This document shows positions 35,301 to 41,916 of a stretch of DNA of 64,000 nt, piece by piece. A program made the position numbers and the translations under genes. The stretch covers positions 1,054,001-1,118,000 of the forward strand of contig JAWKLF010000001.1 of NCBI GenBank assembly GCA_041392835.1, read 5' to 3'. The DNA comes from OLB11 sp041392835 (GTDB lineage Bacteria; Bacteroidota; Bacteroidia; Chitinophagales; Chitinophagaceae). How positions within the stretch are numbered: position 1 is the first letter of the stretch; the number at the start of each line of letters is the position of its first letter. Below the pieces are notes generated by a model. The model saw only the letters and a list, made by a program, of their open reading frames with translations. It made no database searches and had not been told where the DNA came from.

Positions 35301-36781
35301 GGCTGAGAGCCTGAATTTTTTAGTTCGATGTATTCATATTTAATATCACTATCTGTAGCACCATCACCAATAGGGTGGTACATTATCTCATTGATGGTTA
35401 ATGTAGGGGCAATATCTAAATTACATGTGCCTGCATAAGGAAAGTTTAAGTCTAACCATTGAAGTCTGTTATTGAGCCAGTTTTTCATATAATCTATTTC
35501 AGACTGGTAGGTGAGCCGCGTAGCCCATCCACTAGGCGAATTAAAATAGTTAGAACCTAAGGTGTTGTATTTAAGTTGTTCCCTTCCATTAGAAGGAAGC
35601 ATAACGGTTGCCAAAGAATCAATAATAGCCATAATTTTAGATGTTTCCAGTACGCCACCTATTTGTCTAAGTTCCATCCATCTTTTTGCAAGTTGGCATC
35701 TGAAATTCATATCCTGAAACATCCACTTTTGATAGTATGATGGACCGTCAGCTAAGGATTGACCACGGTTTGTAAAAAAAACATCTGTTCTCCAGGCATC
35801 AAATCCAGCATTATTACCATAAGCCAAATCATGATCCCATATAGGACCTGCTACTATTTTACCGCCTCTATCAATACTATAGTACATACTGGAAGCAAGC
35901 ATATCTAAATTTCCGCCTAGCTCTTGTAAAATATGTTGATCAATAAAACTTTGTACATCAATAAAACTCGGGTATCCCGAGTTAGATTGAGACCAAACCG
36001 TACTGTTTGTATTCATCACCGTTTCTAATGAGTCTAATCTGTTTTTTAGAAAATCTTTTTGTGCTTGCACAATGTTGGTTTCGTTAGGATAATGATATTG
36101 ATAGCGACTATACCCAGTTACGGAAGTCCAATTAGTGTTATTGCTTCCTGACGATTTATCTATTTTATAAATATAGCCGCCACTCAAATTAGGGTAAGTT
36201 ATATCCGTATTGAATAACTCCTCAATATCCGTTCTGTTTTTATCTCTTTTTATTTTTTCTACTAAAAAGTAAACGCCGATGTATTCGCCATTTAATATTA
36301 CCTCGCAAGGGTAGCTTCGCTGTGCCTTCCGGCCCATTCTGTTTGATAATTCTGCTGTAAGTGAATTCCGAATAAGTGTTTTATCATAGACATAAGCATT
36401 TAATATCCAGTCATTTTCTTTAGGCATACCTAATAGCACAACGTTGTTGTTGCTACTGTCAGCTTTTAGAGTTTCAAACCCAAATGAAAATTTACCTAAA
36501 TTACTACTCCATTGCGAAGAGGACCCCCTGCGTTCAATGGCAATACGTCCATTATATTGCAAATAAGAACCTGTAGCACTATCAGAAATAAATGTTGTAT
36601 TTCCACTTCCTCGGTAGAATAATTTCATATTGCCATATCGTTTTGGTTCATCTATAATCCCTTGGTTGTTATCCATTTGGATAATAATAATAGGTAAGTT
36701 GCTAGAAGAAAGAAGAACCTGTCCGTTTAACAAAAAACGGGAAGAAATGAGTGTTAATAAAACCAAAATACATTTATTCAT
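32363..36781 (-). CDS. Giant T9SS-secreted CotH-kinase protein with lamin-tail and PKD domains
   Basis: 1472 residues. After a signal peptide (about 1-20) comes a CotH domain (about 70-460): KLFYRGSGN, RGSSSQWSSNLGKFSFGFE, EYIGVYFLVEKIKRD, and GPIWDHDLAYG, the metal-binding motif of CotH protein kinases. Lamin-tail domains follow (LTINEIMYHPIGDG; LVINEIKSSDGYGNNSGDWV; IQINEIAYLDS), two PKD domains in between (SWNFGDNTPLVNGSNISHTY is the clearest), and a T9SS sorting domain at the end (LLVFPNPTNDILII, LPSGLYYLNI). In spores CotH phosphorylates coat proteins; here a surface or extracellular role is inferred from the sorting domain. The gene stands alone with about 250 quiet bases on its left. 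Confidence 0.88.
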   Translation of the reverse strand: MNKCILVLLTLISSRFLLNGQVLLSSSNLPIIIIQMDNNQGIIDEPKRYGNMKLFYRGSGNTTFISDSATGSYLQYNGRIAIERRGSSSQWSSNLGKFSFGFETLKADSSNNNVVLLGMPKENDWILNAYVYDKTLIRNSLTAELSNRMGRKAQRSYPCEVILNGEYIGVYFLVEKIKRDKNRTDIEELFNTDITYPNLSGGYIYKIDKSSGSNNTNWTSVTGYSRYQYHYPNETNIVQAQKDFLKNRLDSLETVMNTNSTVWSQSNSGYPSFIDVQSFIDQHILQELGGNLDMLASSMYYSIDRGGKIVAGPIWDHDLAYGNNAGFDAWRTDVFFTNRGQSLADGPSYYQKWMFQDMNFRCQLAKRWMELRQIGGVLETSKIMAIIDSLATVMLPSNGREQLKYNTLGSNYFNSPSGWATRLTYQSEIDYMKNWLNNRLQWLDLNFPYAGTCNLDIAPTLTINEIMYHPIGDGATDSDIKYEYIELKNSGSQPIQLAGIFFSSGVSYKFPNYTLQPSEIIVLASDSSSFVTRYGFSPFGRYFRDLSNKSASIVLQSPLGTYIDSVTYADSYPWSIYADGFGRSLELKNSSFDNNVSSNWFVRNVNNGSPGLENNYIDSCSIQYPNLVINEIKSSDGYGNNSGDWVEIYNPNTYSVDISNWVVRDDNNMTTLSNTIVPALGYSIICGDSTAFQSIYDSTTPISPTQLGFGLNSSSDIIILESPNGCLIDFAKYFNTSPWPQNVSNSGSTIYLIHDTLDNNIGTSWIQSPNSGGSPGQNNLLTPPSAFFSSNIDSGNTVPIKYIFNATGSSDDQFISDYEWYINTNFIDTGIIFSHTFSTPGIYVIQLKTTDNDGLIDFYFDTLTIGTPPIAYFTASLYYTNPNISIDFNGISSQSLNSYPITNYSWNFGDNTPLVNGSNISHTYSTTGTYVATLTITDSIGLSSDFQRLIYVHPLLLDSIIPTEAVWQYKDDGTNQNSVYPQWKLSTSTIPTWNSGYAEFGYGDGDETTVVSYGGNASNKYTTTYFRKVFSVNNPSQYSDLTVHLKCDDGAVVYINGQEVARTNLPNGSIAYNTFALTPISGVDESTFNPFHITFNPLQNGNNIIAVEVHQSDLTSSDISFDLSLTASKSFNICDSISNEAIQINEIAYLDSTNLFSGNWLELYNNASTPLNINNWTLKSDSTFTIINSPTDFLPGQYIVLCSDSSIFKSAYPTVGNFLQSSSYLKLKPFESNLILLNSNGCKVDSVHYINSGPWPNLTSSKQSISLQIDSIQNEIASNWFLSNINQTTPGSINYNLPLPMNDVSFSVVLNSHQAIANWFIDNNTYTESILEYSVDGKLFSDLITCIKSITNSYSYAHANLKEGLNFYRIHIKNLDGNDVYSHIIPLRYEIQNDLLVFPNPTNDILIIRSDIQDILSATLYITNSIGEKISPRYHEVNKNEILLTTQGLPSGLYYLNIITNDNSYTVSFLKH

Positions 36782-36956
36782 TATTTTTTATTATTTAAAA
36801 CAACAAGAATATTGCCAATTTTTCCTCATATTAATTTATAAATAATTAATTATCCACATCCTTATATATACAAAATTTCATAATCAATTTTTCTATTACC
36901 TAAATTGTAATATTATTAGCTGTTTCTCATTTTTACACCAGTCGGAAAAATCATTA

Positions 36957-37295
36957 TTAGTTCTTGCGATTTAGTTCTTCACTTATCTCTTCTATTCGAA
37001 TTCCATTATGACTTTCGTCATAAATACATTCTCCATTTTTGATAATAAGTACCTGAGGAGATTCGTGATAAACGGCAAATTGATTTGCTACTTGATTGGA
37101 AAGTGAACGAAAAGCAATTAAATCAAGAAAATAACAAGGTGTTTCTATAGTATAGTTAGCATTTTCTACTCTTGCCAAAGCCATACTGCTTATAGGACAA
37201 CGAGTGCTATGTTTGAAAATGAGAATGGGTTGTTGATGGCTTTGTACCACTATGTGGTCTAACTGTTCAGCCTCAGTTAGAGGGATCCATTGCAT
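36957..37295 (-). CDS. ytxJ: YtxJ-type thioredoxin-fold protein (bacillithiol-associated)
   Basis: 112 residues: MQWIPLTEAEQLDHIV, then IFKHSTRCPISSMALARVE, which is the YtxJ motif with one active cysteine (TRCPIS) in a thioredoxin-like fold, and SPQVLIIKNG. YtxJ is predicted to reduce proteins mixed with bacillithiol (family knowledge), which would imply this organism uses bacillithiol or a similar thiol. The stop of a small lipoprotein lies two bases upstream of this ATG, so the two are probably co-translated. Confidence 0.85.
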   Translation of the reverse strand: MQWIPLTEAEQLDHIVVQSHQQPILIFKHSTRCPISSMALARVENANYTIETPCYFLDLIAFRSLSNQVANQFAVYHESPQVLIIKNGECIYDESHNGIRIEEISEELNRKN

Positions 37296-37297
37296 GA

Positions 37298-37435
37298 TTA
37301 CTTAATTAAAAAAGTACAAATTTTTTCAATAGAAATATGTTCTGGGCATCCGTATTTCTTTTTGGTAGCACATGAAGAGAAAAAGAAAACACTTATAATA
37401 AGTATGATGCCTTTAAGATTTATTTTATTTTTCAT
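37298..37435 (-). CDS. Tiny lipoprotein upstream of ytxJ
   Basis: A 45-residue frame from ATG 37435 to TAA 37298, too short for usual gene calls. It begins MKNKINLKGIILIISVFFFS followed by the lipobox SSC at 20-22, then ATKKKYGCPEHIS. The basic start, hydrophobic core and lipobox form a classical lipoprotein signal, leaving a mature peptide of only about 24 residues with two further cysteines. It ends two bases before the ytxJ ATG. Role unknown. Confidence 0.7.
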   Translation of the reverse strand: MKNKINLKGIILIISVFFFSSCATKKKYGCPEHISIEKICTFLIK

Positions 37436-37496
37436 TGTATAATGTATAATAATTTACCTTTACAAAAGTAGCAATTTATTTATATATTAATACAGT

Positions 37497-38825
37497 ATGA
37501 CGAATATTTTAATTCTTGGCGCCGGAAAATCATCGGCCTATTTGGTACAATACCTTTTGGGCCTTGCTTCTAAAAAAAAGTGGTTTATAACAGTAGCAGA
37601 TGCCAATTTGGAAGCTGCAACAGACCGTATAGGCAATTCTTCTGATGGCGTAGCTATACAAGTAGATATCTTAGATGAAAGTGCTCGTAAGCGAATTATA
37701 GCAGATAATAATTTAGTAATATCTCTATTGCCACCACATTTGCATTACTTGGCGGCTATTGATTGTTTGACTTTAAGACGAAATTTAATAACCGCGTCGT
37801 ACCTTTCTGACGAGATCAAAGCTATGCACAGCGATGTAGAAAAAGCAGGTCTGTTGTTTATGAATGAAATGGGTCTGGATCCTGGTATAGATCATATGAG
37901 TGCCATGAAAATAATACATGGTATAGAAAAAGTTGGGGGCGAGTTATATTCTTTTAAATCATATTGCGGTGGTTTGATGTCGCCCGAAAGCGATAACAAC
38001 CCTTGGCACTACAAAATATCGTGGAACCCAAATAATATAGTGAATGCAGGAAAAAATGGAGCTGAATTTAAGTTGCATGGATTTAATAAACATATTGAAT
38101 ATAAAAATCTTTTTAGCGATTATGACTTAGTAGAAGTGCCTCAGATAGGTCAAATAGCAGCCTATCCCAACAGAGATTCGTTGAATTATATGTCACTGTA
38201 TGGTTTGAAAAATATCAAGACAATGCTAAGAGCTACTTTTAGATATGAGCCATTTTGTATTGCATGGCATGTCATAGTAAATTTAGGATTGACTAATCAG
38301 GATGAAAAAATAAATGTAAAGAATTTAAATTGGTTGGACTGGTTTATGTATGCATCAAGACATGTAGAGGGGCAGTCGCCTCAGGAGAAAATAAAACATA
38401 TTTCAGCAAATCCAATGGCTTATGAACTGTTAAATTGGCTTGGGCTTTTTTCGAATGACAACATACTACTTCCAATACCCGAAGCATCGCATGGGTATAT
38501 ATTGCAACACTTATTGGAGCAACGTTGGAAAATGGATAAAAAGGATAAAGATTTAATAGTTATGCATCACATTTTTGAATTCAACAAAAAAGATATGTAT
38601 AACAAACTAACGAGCACCCTAATTGTAAAAGGAGAAGATAAAACCTTTACAGCTATGGCCAAAACTGTCGGATTGCCCATGGCTATATTTGCCAATTTAG
38701 TATTGAGTAAAAAAATAGATCATATAAAAGGTGTTCATATTCCTGTCATGAAAGAGGTGTATAAACCCGTTTTGAAAGAATTAGAGGATTATGATATTAA
38801 CTTTATAGAACATTATGACCTGTAA
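37497..38825 (+). CDS. Saccharopine dehydrogenase family oxidoreductase
   Basis: 442 residues. An amino Rossmann fold with ILILGAGKSSAYLVQYL (dinucleotide loop) and VADANLEAA, then NEMGLDPGIDHMSAMK, the saccharopine reductase/dehydrogenase hallmark, and SYCGGLMSPESDNNPWHYK. It resembles the saccharopine reductase (LYS9) part of lysine metabolism. In bacteria such proteins may act in lysine breakdown or in other carboxy-amine chemistry; no lysine-ketoglutarate reductase gene is adjacent, so the substrate is uncertain. It is convergent with the sirtuin gene. Confidence 0.85.
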   Translation: MTNILILGAGKSSAYLVQYLLGLASKKKWFITVADANLEAATDRIGNSSDGVAIQVDILDESARKRIIADNNLVISLLPPHLHYLAAIDCLTLRRNLITASYLSDEIKAMHSDVEKAGLLFMNEMGLDPGIDHMSAMKIIHGIEKVGGELYSFKSYCGGLMSPESDNNPWHYKISWNPNNIVNAGKNGAEFKLHGFNKHIEYKNLFSDYDLVEVPQIGQIAAYPNRDSLNYMSLYGLKNIKTMLRATFRYEPFCIAWHVIVNLGLTNQDEKINVKNLNWLDWFMYASRHVEGQSPQEKIKHISANPMAYELLNWLGLFSNDNILLPIPEASHGYILQHLLEQRWKMDKKDKDLIVMHHIFEFNKKDMYNKLTSTLIVKGEDKTFTAMAKTVGLPMAIFANLVLSKKIDHIKGVHIPVMKEVYKPVLKELEDYDINFIEHYDL

Positions 38826-38887
38826 TGCCATTTTTATGTATTAGATAGACCAACTATTTTTTGGGTATTACTAATATTTAATTGGTA

Positions 38888-39568
38888 TTATTTTAGTTTC
38901 AAAAGCAATTCTCTAAGCATAGATGAGCCTTCTACTGCTGTTTTTTCTATAGCAACTATTTCTTGTTGTATAGCAGGTATTTTTTTATCTAAAACAAAAA
39001 TAGGTGTTTTTGCATGTACAAAATCTATCAAAGAGGCAGCAGGATATACAACAAGACTGGTGCCAATTACAACAAATATATCAGCTTGGCGTACTATATC
39101 AATAGCTTTAGATATCATTGGCACAGGTTCATTGAACCATACAATATGAGGCCTAAGCTGTATGCCATTTTCATCCCTATCTCCAATATGCATATCGGTA
39201 TAAATAGGGTAGGTTCTGTGATCCGAGTGTTCGTTTCGCATTTTTACGATTTCGCCGTGTAGGTGTAATATAGAAGTGGAGCCAGCCCTTTCGTGTAAAT
39301 CATCTATATTTTGCGTAATGATTTGAACATCAAAATCTTGCTCTAAATCTTTAAGCATAAGGTGAGCAACATTAGGTTGGGCTTGTAAGCAATTTTTTCT
39401 TCTTTCATTATAAAATTGAAGTACCAAAGCCGGATTGTTATTCCATGCAGAAGGCGTAGCAACTTCGTGAATGTCATATCCTTCCCACAGTCCGTCGGAA
39501 TCTCTAAAGGTTTTAAGACCGCTTTCGGCACTCATACCAGCACCCGTAAAGACAACTAATTTTTTCAT
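38888..39568 (-). CDS. Sir2-family NAD-dependent protein deacylase lacking zinc cysteines
   Basis: 226 residues with GAGMSAESGLKTFR, TQNIDDLHERAG, the catalytic histidine in LHLHGEI and GTSLVVYPAASL. FYNERRKN carries the Tyr-x-x-Arg pair used by CobB/SIRT5-type desuccinylases to bind acidic acyl groups. The small zinc module between HGE and HIVWF has no cysteine at all; the only cysteine of the protein is C60. It may work without structural zinc or use other ligands (inference). Likely role: removal of acyl marks from lysines, using NAD. Confidence 0.88.
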   Translation of the reverse strand: MKKLVVFTGAGMSAESGLKTFRDSDGLWEGYDIHEVATPSAWNNNPALVLQFYNERRKNCLQAQPNVAHLMLKDLEQDFDVQIITQNIDDLHERAGSTSILHLHGEIVKMRNEHSDHRTYPIYTDMHIGDRDENGIQLRPHIVWFNEPVPMISKAIDIVRQADIFVVIGTSLVVYPAASLIDFVHAKTPIFVLDKKIPAIQQEIVAIEKTAVEGSSMLRELLLKLK

Positions 39569-39601
39569 GATAATGTATGATAGGAGGTAATGGAAAATAA
39601 A

Positions 39602-39630
39602 AAAAGCTGCTTCAGAAAGAAACAGCTTTT
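39602..39630 (-). terminator. Intrinsic terminator of rpsP
   Basis: Arms AAAAGCTGCTTC (39602-39613) and GAAACAGCTTTT (39619-39630) pair with one mismatch; read on the minus strand the stem runs into a T-rich stretch. It lies about 20 bases beyond the rpsP stop. Confidence 0.7.
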
Positions 39631-39650
39631 GATTGAAAATAAAATATTTT

Positions 39651-40208
39651 TTATTCTGCAGGAGTACTTTCAGTATCTGCTTCTGGAGCAGAGGCTCCGG
39701 TATTTGTAGTTTCTTCTACAGCTGTTTCAACTGTTTCTTCAGTAGCTTCTTTAGTAGCAGGTGCTTCTTCGGCTACAGGAGCTTCAGCAGCTACTTCAAC
39801 TTTTTTAATGATAGGTTGAATTTTAGAATCTGCTTTGTGTTTTTTGTGTGCTATTTCACGTTCTGCAACTAATTTTTCATGGTTGCCATTCCATTGTTCA
39901 AATTTTTGACGAGCTGTTTCTTCATCAAAAAGACCTAAAGCTACACCACGCATAAGATGTTTTAAATATAAAACGCCTTTGAAAGATAAAATTCGGTTTG
40001 CGGTATGAGTAGGTTGAGCACCCTTGCCAAGCCAATGTAAGGCTCTTTCGCGATTAATGTTAACCGTAGCAGGAACTGTTAAAGGGTTATAAGTACCTAA
40101 TTTTTCTATAAACTTTCCATCTCTACGAGAAGAAGAGTTAGCTACTACTATAAAATAAAAGGGGCGTTTCTTAGCGCCATGGCGCTGTAGTCTGATTTTT
40201 ACTGACAT
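39651..40208 (-). CDS. rpsP: 30S ribosomal protein S16 with long acidic tail (bS16)
   Basis: 185 residues, about twice the usual S16. The core (1-85) has MSVKIRLQRHGAKKRPFYFI, SSRRDGKFIEKLGTYNPLT and HWLGKGAQPT. An extension follows: a helical charged part, then from about 140 a low-complexity Ala/Glu/Thr/Pro tail (EAPVAEEAPATKEATEET). Long S16 tails are common in Bacteroidota. It is monocistronic here, separated from rimM/trmD/rplS, with its own promoter and terminator. Confidence 0.95.
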   Translation of the reverse strand: MSVKIRLQRHGAKKRPFYFIVVANSSSRRDGKFIEKLGTYNPLTVPATVNINRERALHWLGKGAQPTHTANRILSFKGVLYLKHLMRGVALGLFDEETARQKFEQWNGNHEKLVAEREIAHKKHKADSKIQPIIKKVEVAAEAPVAEEAPATKEATEETVETAVEETTNTGASAPEADTESTPAE

Positions 40209-40260
40209 AAATAATAGAAATTATTTTAGTTTGTTAATGAATAAAATTTTTTAAGGATTG

Positions 40261-40293
40261 CAAAGATAGCTATTTTCAAGAATATAAACCAAA
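40261..40293 (-). promoter_or_regulatory. Promoter of rpsP
   Basis: Minus strand: TTTG (40293-40290), 21-base spacer, TATCTTTG (40268-40261), an exact match to the Bacteroidota consensus, 53 bases before the rpsP ATG. Confidence 0.75.
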
Positions 40294-40343
40294 TGAAACG
40301 TTATTAATATTCTTTTTTCGCTAAGCTTTTGAATATCTTCACT

Positions 40344-40351
40344 TACATTTG
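40344..40351 (+). promoter_or_regulatory. Likely -7 promoter box of mlaE
   Basis: TACATTTG, eight bases before the mlaE ATG at 40359. It also argues against the longer reading frame starting at the TTG at 40329, which would lie upstream of the transcription start. Confidence 0.5.
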
Positions 40352-40358
40352 GGTTGCA

Positions 40359-41099
40359 ATGATAAAGGTATTAGAACATTTTGGGAAATATATACTGATG
40401 CTTAGGCAAATGTTGTCAAAACCCGAAAATGTTAAAGTATATTGGAAAGAATTTATACATCAATGCTATGAATTGGGTATTGGCTCATTGGGTATAGTCG
40501 TTATTATTTCTTTGTTTTTGGGGGCTGTAACTACTGTACAGACTGCTTATCAATTAGTTAGCCCCTTAGTACCTAAATATGTAATAGCACAAATAATACG
40601 AGATAGCACCTTTTTAGAATTATCGCCTACAGTAGTTTGTATTGTATTGGCAGGAGTGATAGGGTCTAAGATATCTTCAGAACTTGGTAACATGCGTGTG
40701 TCTGAACAAATAGATGCCCTTGAAATAATGGGTATAAACACCAAAACCTATTTAATTTTACCCAAAATTATTGCGGCATTTATTGTAATACCATGTTTGG
40801 TCGTATTGTCTATGTTTTTGAGTATTTGGGGAGGTTATTTTGCTGGCACTATGAGCGGAATTTTGAAATCGCAAGAGTTTAATCAGGGTTTGGTAAAAGA
40901 TTTTGTTTCATTCAATTTAACGTTTGGACTCATCAAGGCTTTCACGTTTGCATTTATCATTTCAAGTATTTCGGCATACTTTGGCTATTTTGTAAAAGGT
41001 GGTGCCTTAGAAATAGGGAGGGCATCTACTACTTCGGTAGTGGTGAGTTGTATCCTTATTTTATTTGCTGATTACGGTTTAGCTGCGTTAATGCTATAA
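40359..41099 (+). CDS. mlaE: MlaE-family lipid-transport ABC permease
   Basis: 246 residues from the ATG at 40359 (MIKVLEHFGKYILMLRQ). Five or six membrane segments and the MlaE core: YELGIGSLGIVVIISLFLGA, GKISSELGNMRVSEQIDALE-like sequence and AFTFAFIISSISAYFGYF. MlaE with MlaF imports or exports phospholipids at the inner membrane to keep outer-membrane asymmetry. The next gene encodes its ATPase, 27 bases on. MlaD-type substrate-binding protein is not next in line. Confidence 0.9.
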   Translation: MIKVLEHFGKYILMLRQMLSKPENVKVYWKEFIHQCYELGIGSLGIVVIISLFLGAVTTVQTAYQLVSPLVPKYVIAQIIRDSTFLELSPTVVCIVLAGVIGSKISSELGNMRVSEQIDALEIMGINTKTYLILPKIIAAFIVIPCLVVLSMFLSIWGGYFAGTMSGILKSQEFNQGLVKDFVSFNLTFGLIKAFTFAFIISSISAYFGYFVKGGALEIGRASTTSVVVSCILILFADYGLAALML

Positions 41100-41126
41100 T
41101 AAATTATATATAAAAAAATAACATTC

Positions 41127-41906
41127 TTGATAGAAGTAAAAAACATATCAAAATCATTTGGAGATAAAAAAGTATTAGATGACGTTTCGTGCATTTTTGA
41201 AAGTGGCAAAGTCAATTTAATAATTGGTACAAGTGGTAGTGGAAAAACGGTTTTTATGAAAAGCCTTATCGGGCTTATGCCTGTAGATACCGGCGAAATA
41301 TTGTTTGATGGTAACAACATGATACATTTTGATGAAAAGGAGCTAAAAGAACTACGAACCAATGTGGGCATGCTCTTTCAGGGTTCTGCACTATTTGATA
41401 GCATGGATGTCGAAAACAATGTTATGTTTCCGTTGGATATGTTTACAAAAAAAACATTTTCAGAAAAAAAGAAGCGGGTTAATGAAGTATTAGAACGTGT
41501 GAATCTAAAAGATAGTAATAAAAAATTTCCGGCTGAAATAAGTGGAGGTATGAAAAAGAGGGTGGCATTGGCTAGAGCAATAGTACTCAATCCTAAATAT
41601 CTTTTTTGTGATGAACCCAACTCAGGTTTGGATCCGCAAACTTCAATAGTTATAGACAGACTTATATTAGAGATTACAAAGGAATACAATATGACCACTG
41701 TAGTAAATACCCATGATATGAATACCGTAATGGAAAGTGGCGATAAAATAATTTATCTTCGTATGGGTAAAAAACAATGGGAAGGTAGTAATAAGGAAAT
41801 TATCTTTAGCCAAGATGAAAACTTAAATAACTTTATTTTTGCTTCTGAGTTTTTGCAGGACGCAAAAAACATGAGAATGCAGGAAATTCAACATACAAGT
41901 AAATAA
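41127..41906 (+). CDS. mlaF: MlaF-family ABC transporter ATPase
   Basis: 259 residues. Walker A GTSGSGKT (about 34-41), Q-loop GMLFQGSALFDSM, signature SGGMKKRVALAR, Walker B YLFCDEPNSGLD and the H-loop NTHDM are all intact. The Q-loop variant LFQGSALFDS is typical for MlaF. The start is TTG at 41127: an in-frame TAA at 41100 excludes an upstream ATG, and the first residues (IEVKNISKSFG) are those expected. It powers the permease encoded just before it. Confidence 0.92.
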   Translation: MIEVKNISKSFGDKKVLDDVSCIFESGKVNLIIGTSGSGKTVFMKSLIGLMPVDTGEILFDGNNMIHFDEKELKELRTNVGMLFQGSALFDSMDVENNVMFPLDMFTKKTFSEKKKRVNEVLERVNLKDSNKKFPAEISGGMKKRVALARAIVLNPKYLFCDEPNSGLDPQTSIVIDRLILEITKEYNMTTVVNTHDMNTVMESGDKIIYLRMGKKQWEGSNKEIIFSQDENLNNFIFASEFLQDAKNMRMQEIQHTSK

Positions 41907-41916
41907 AAACAATACC

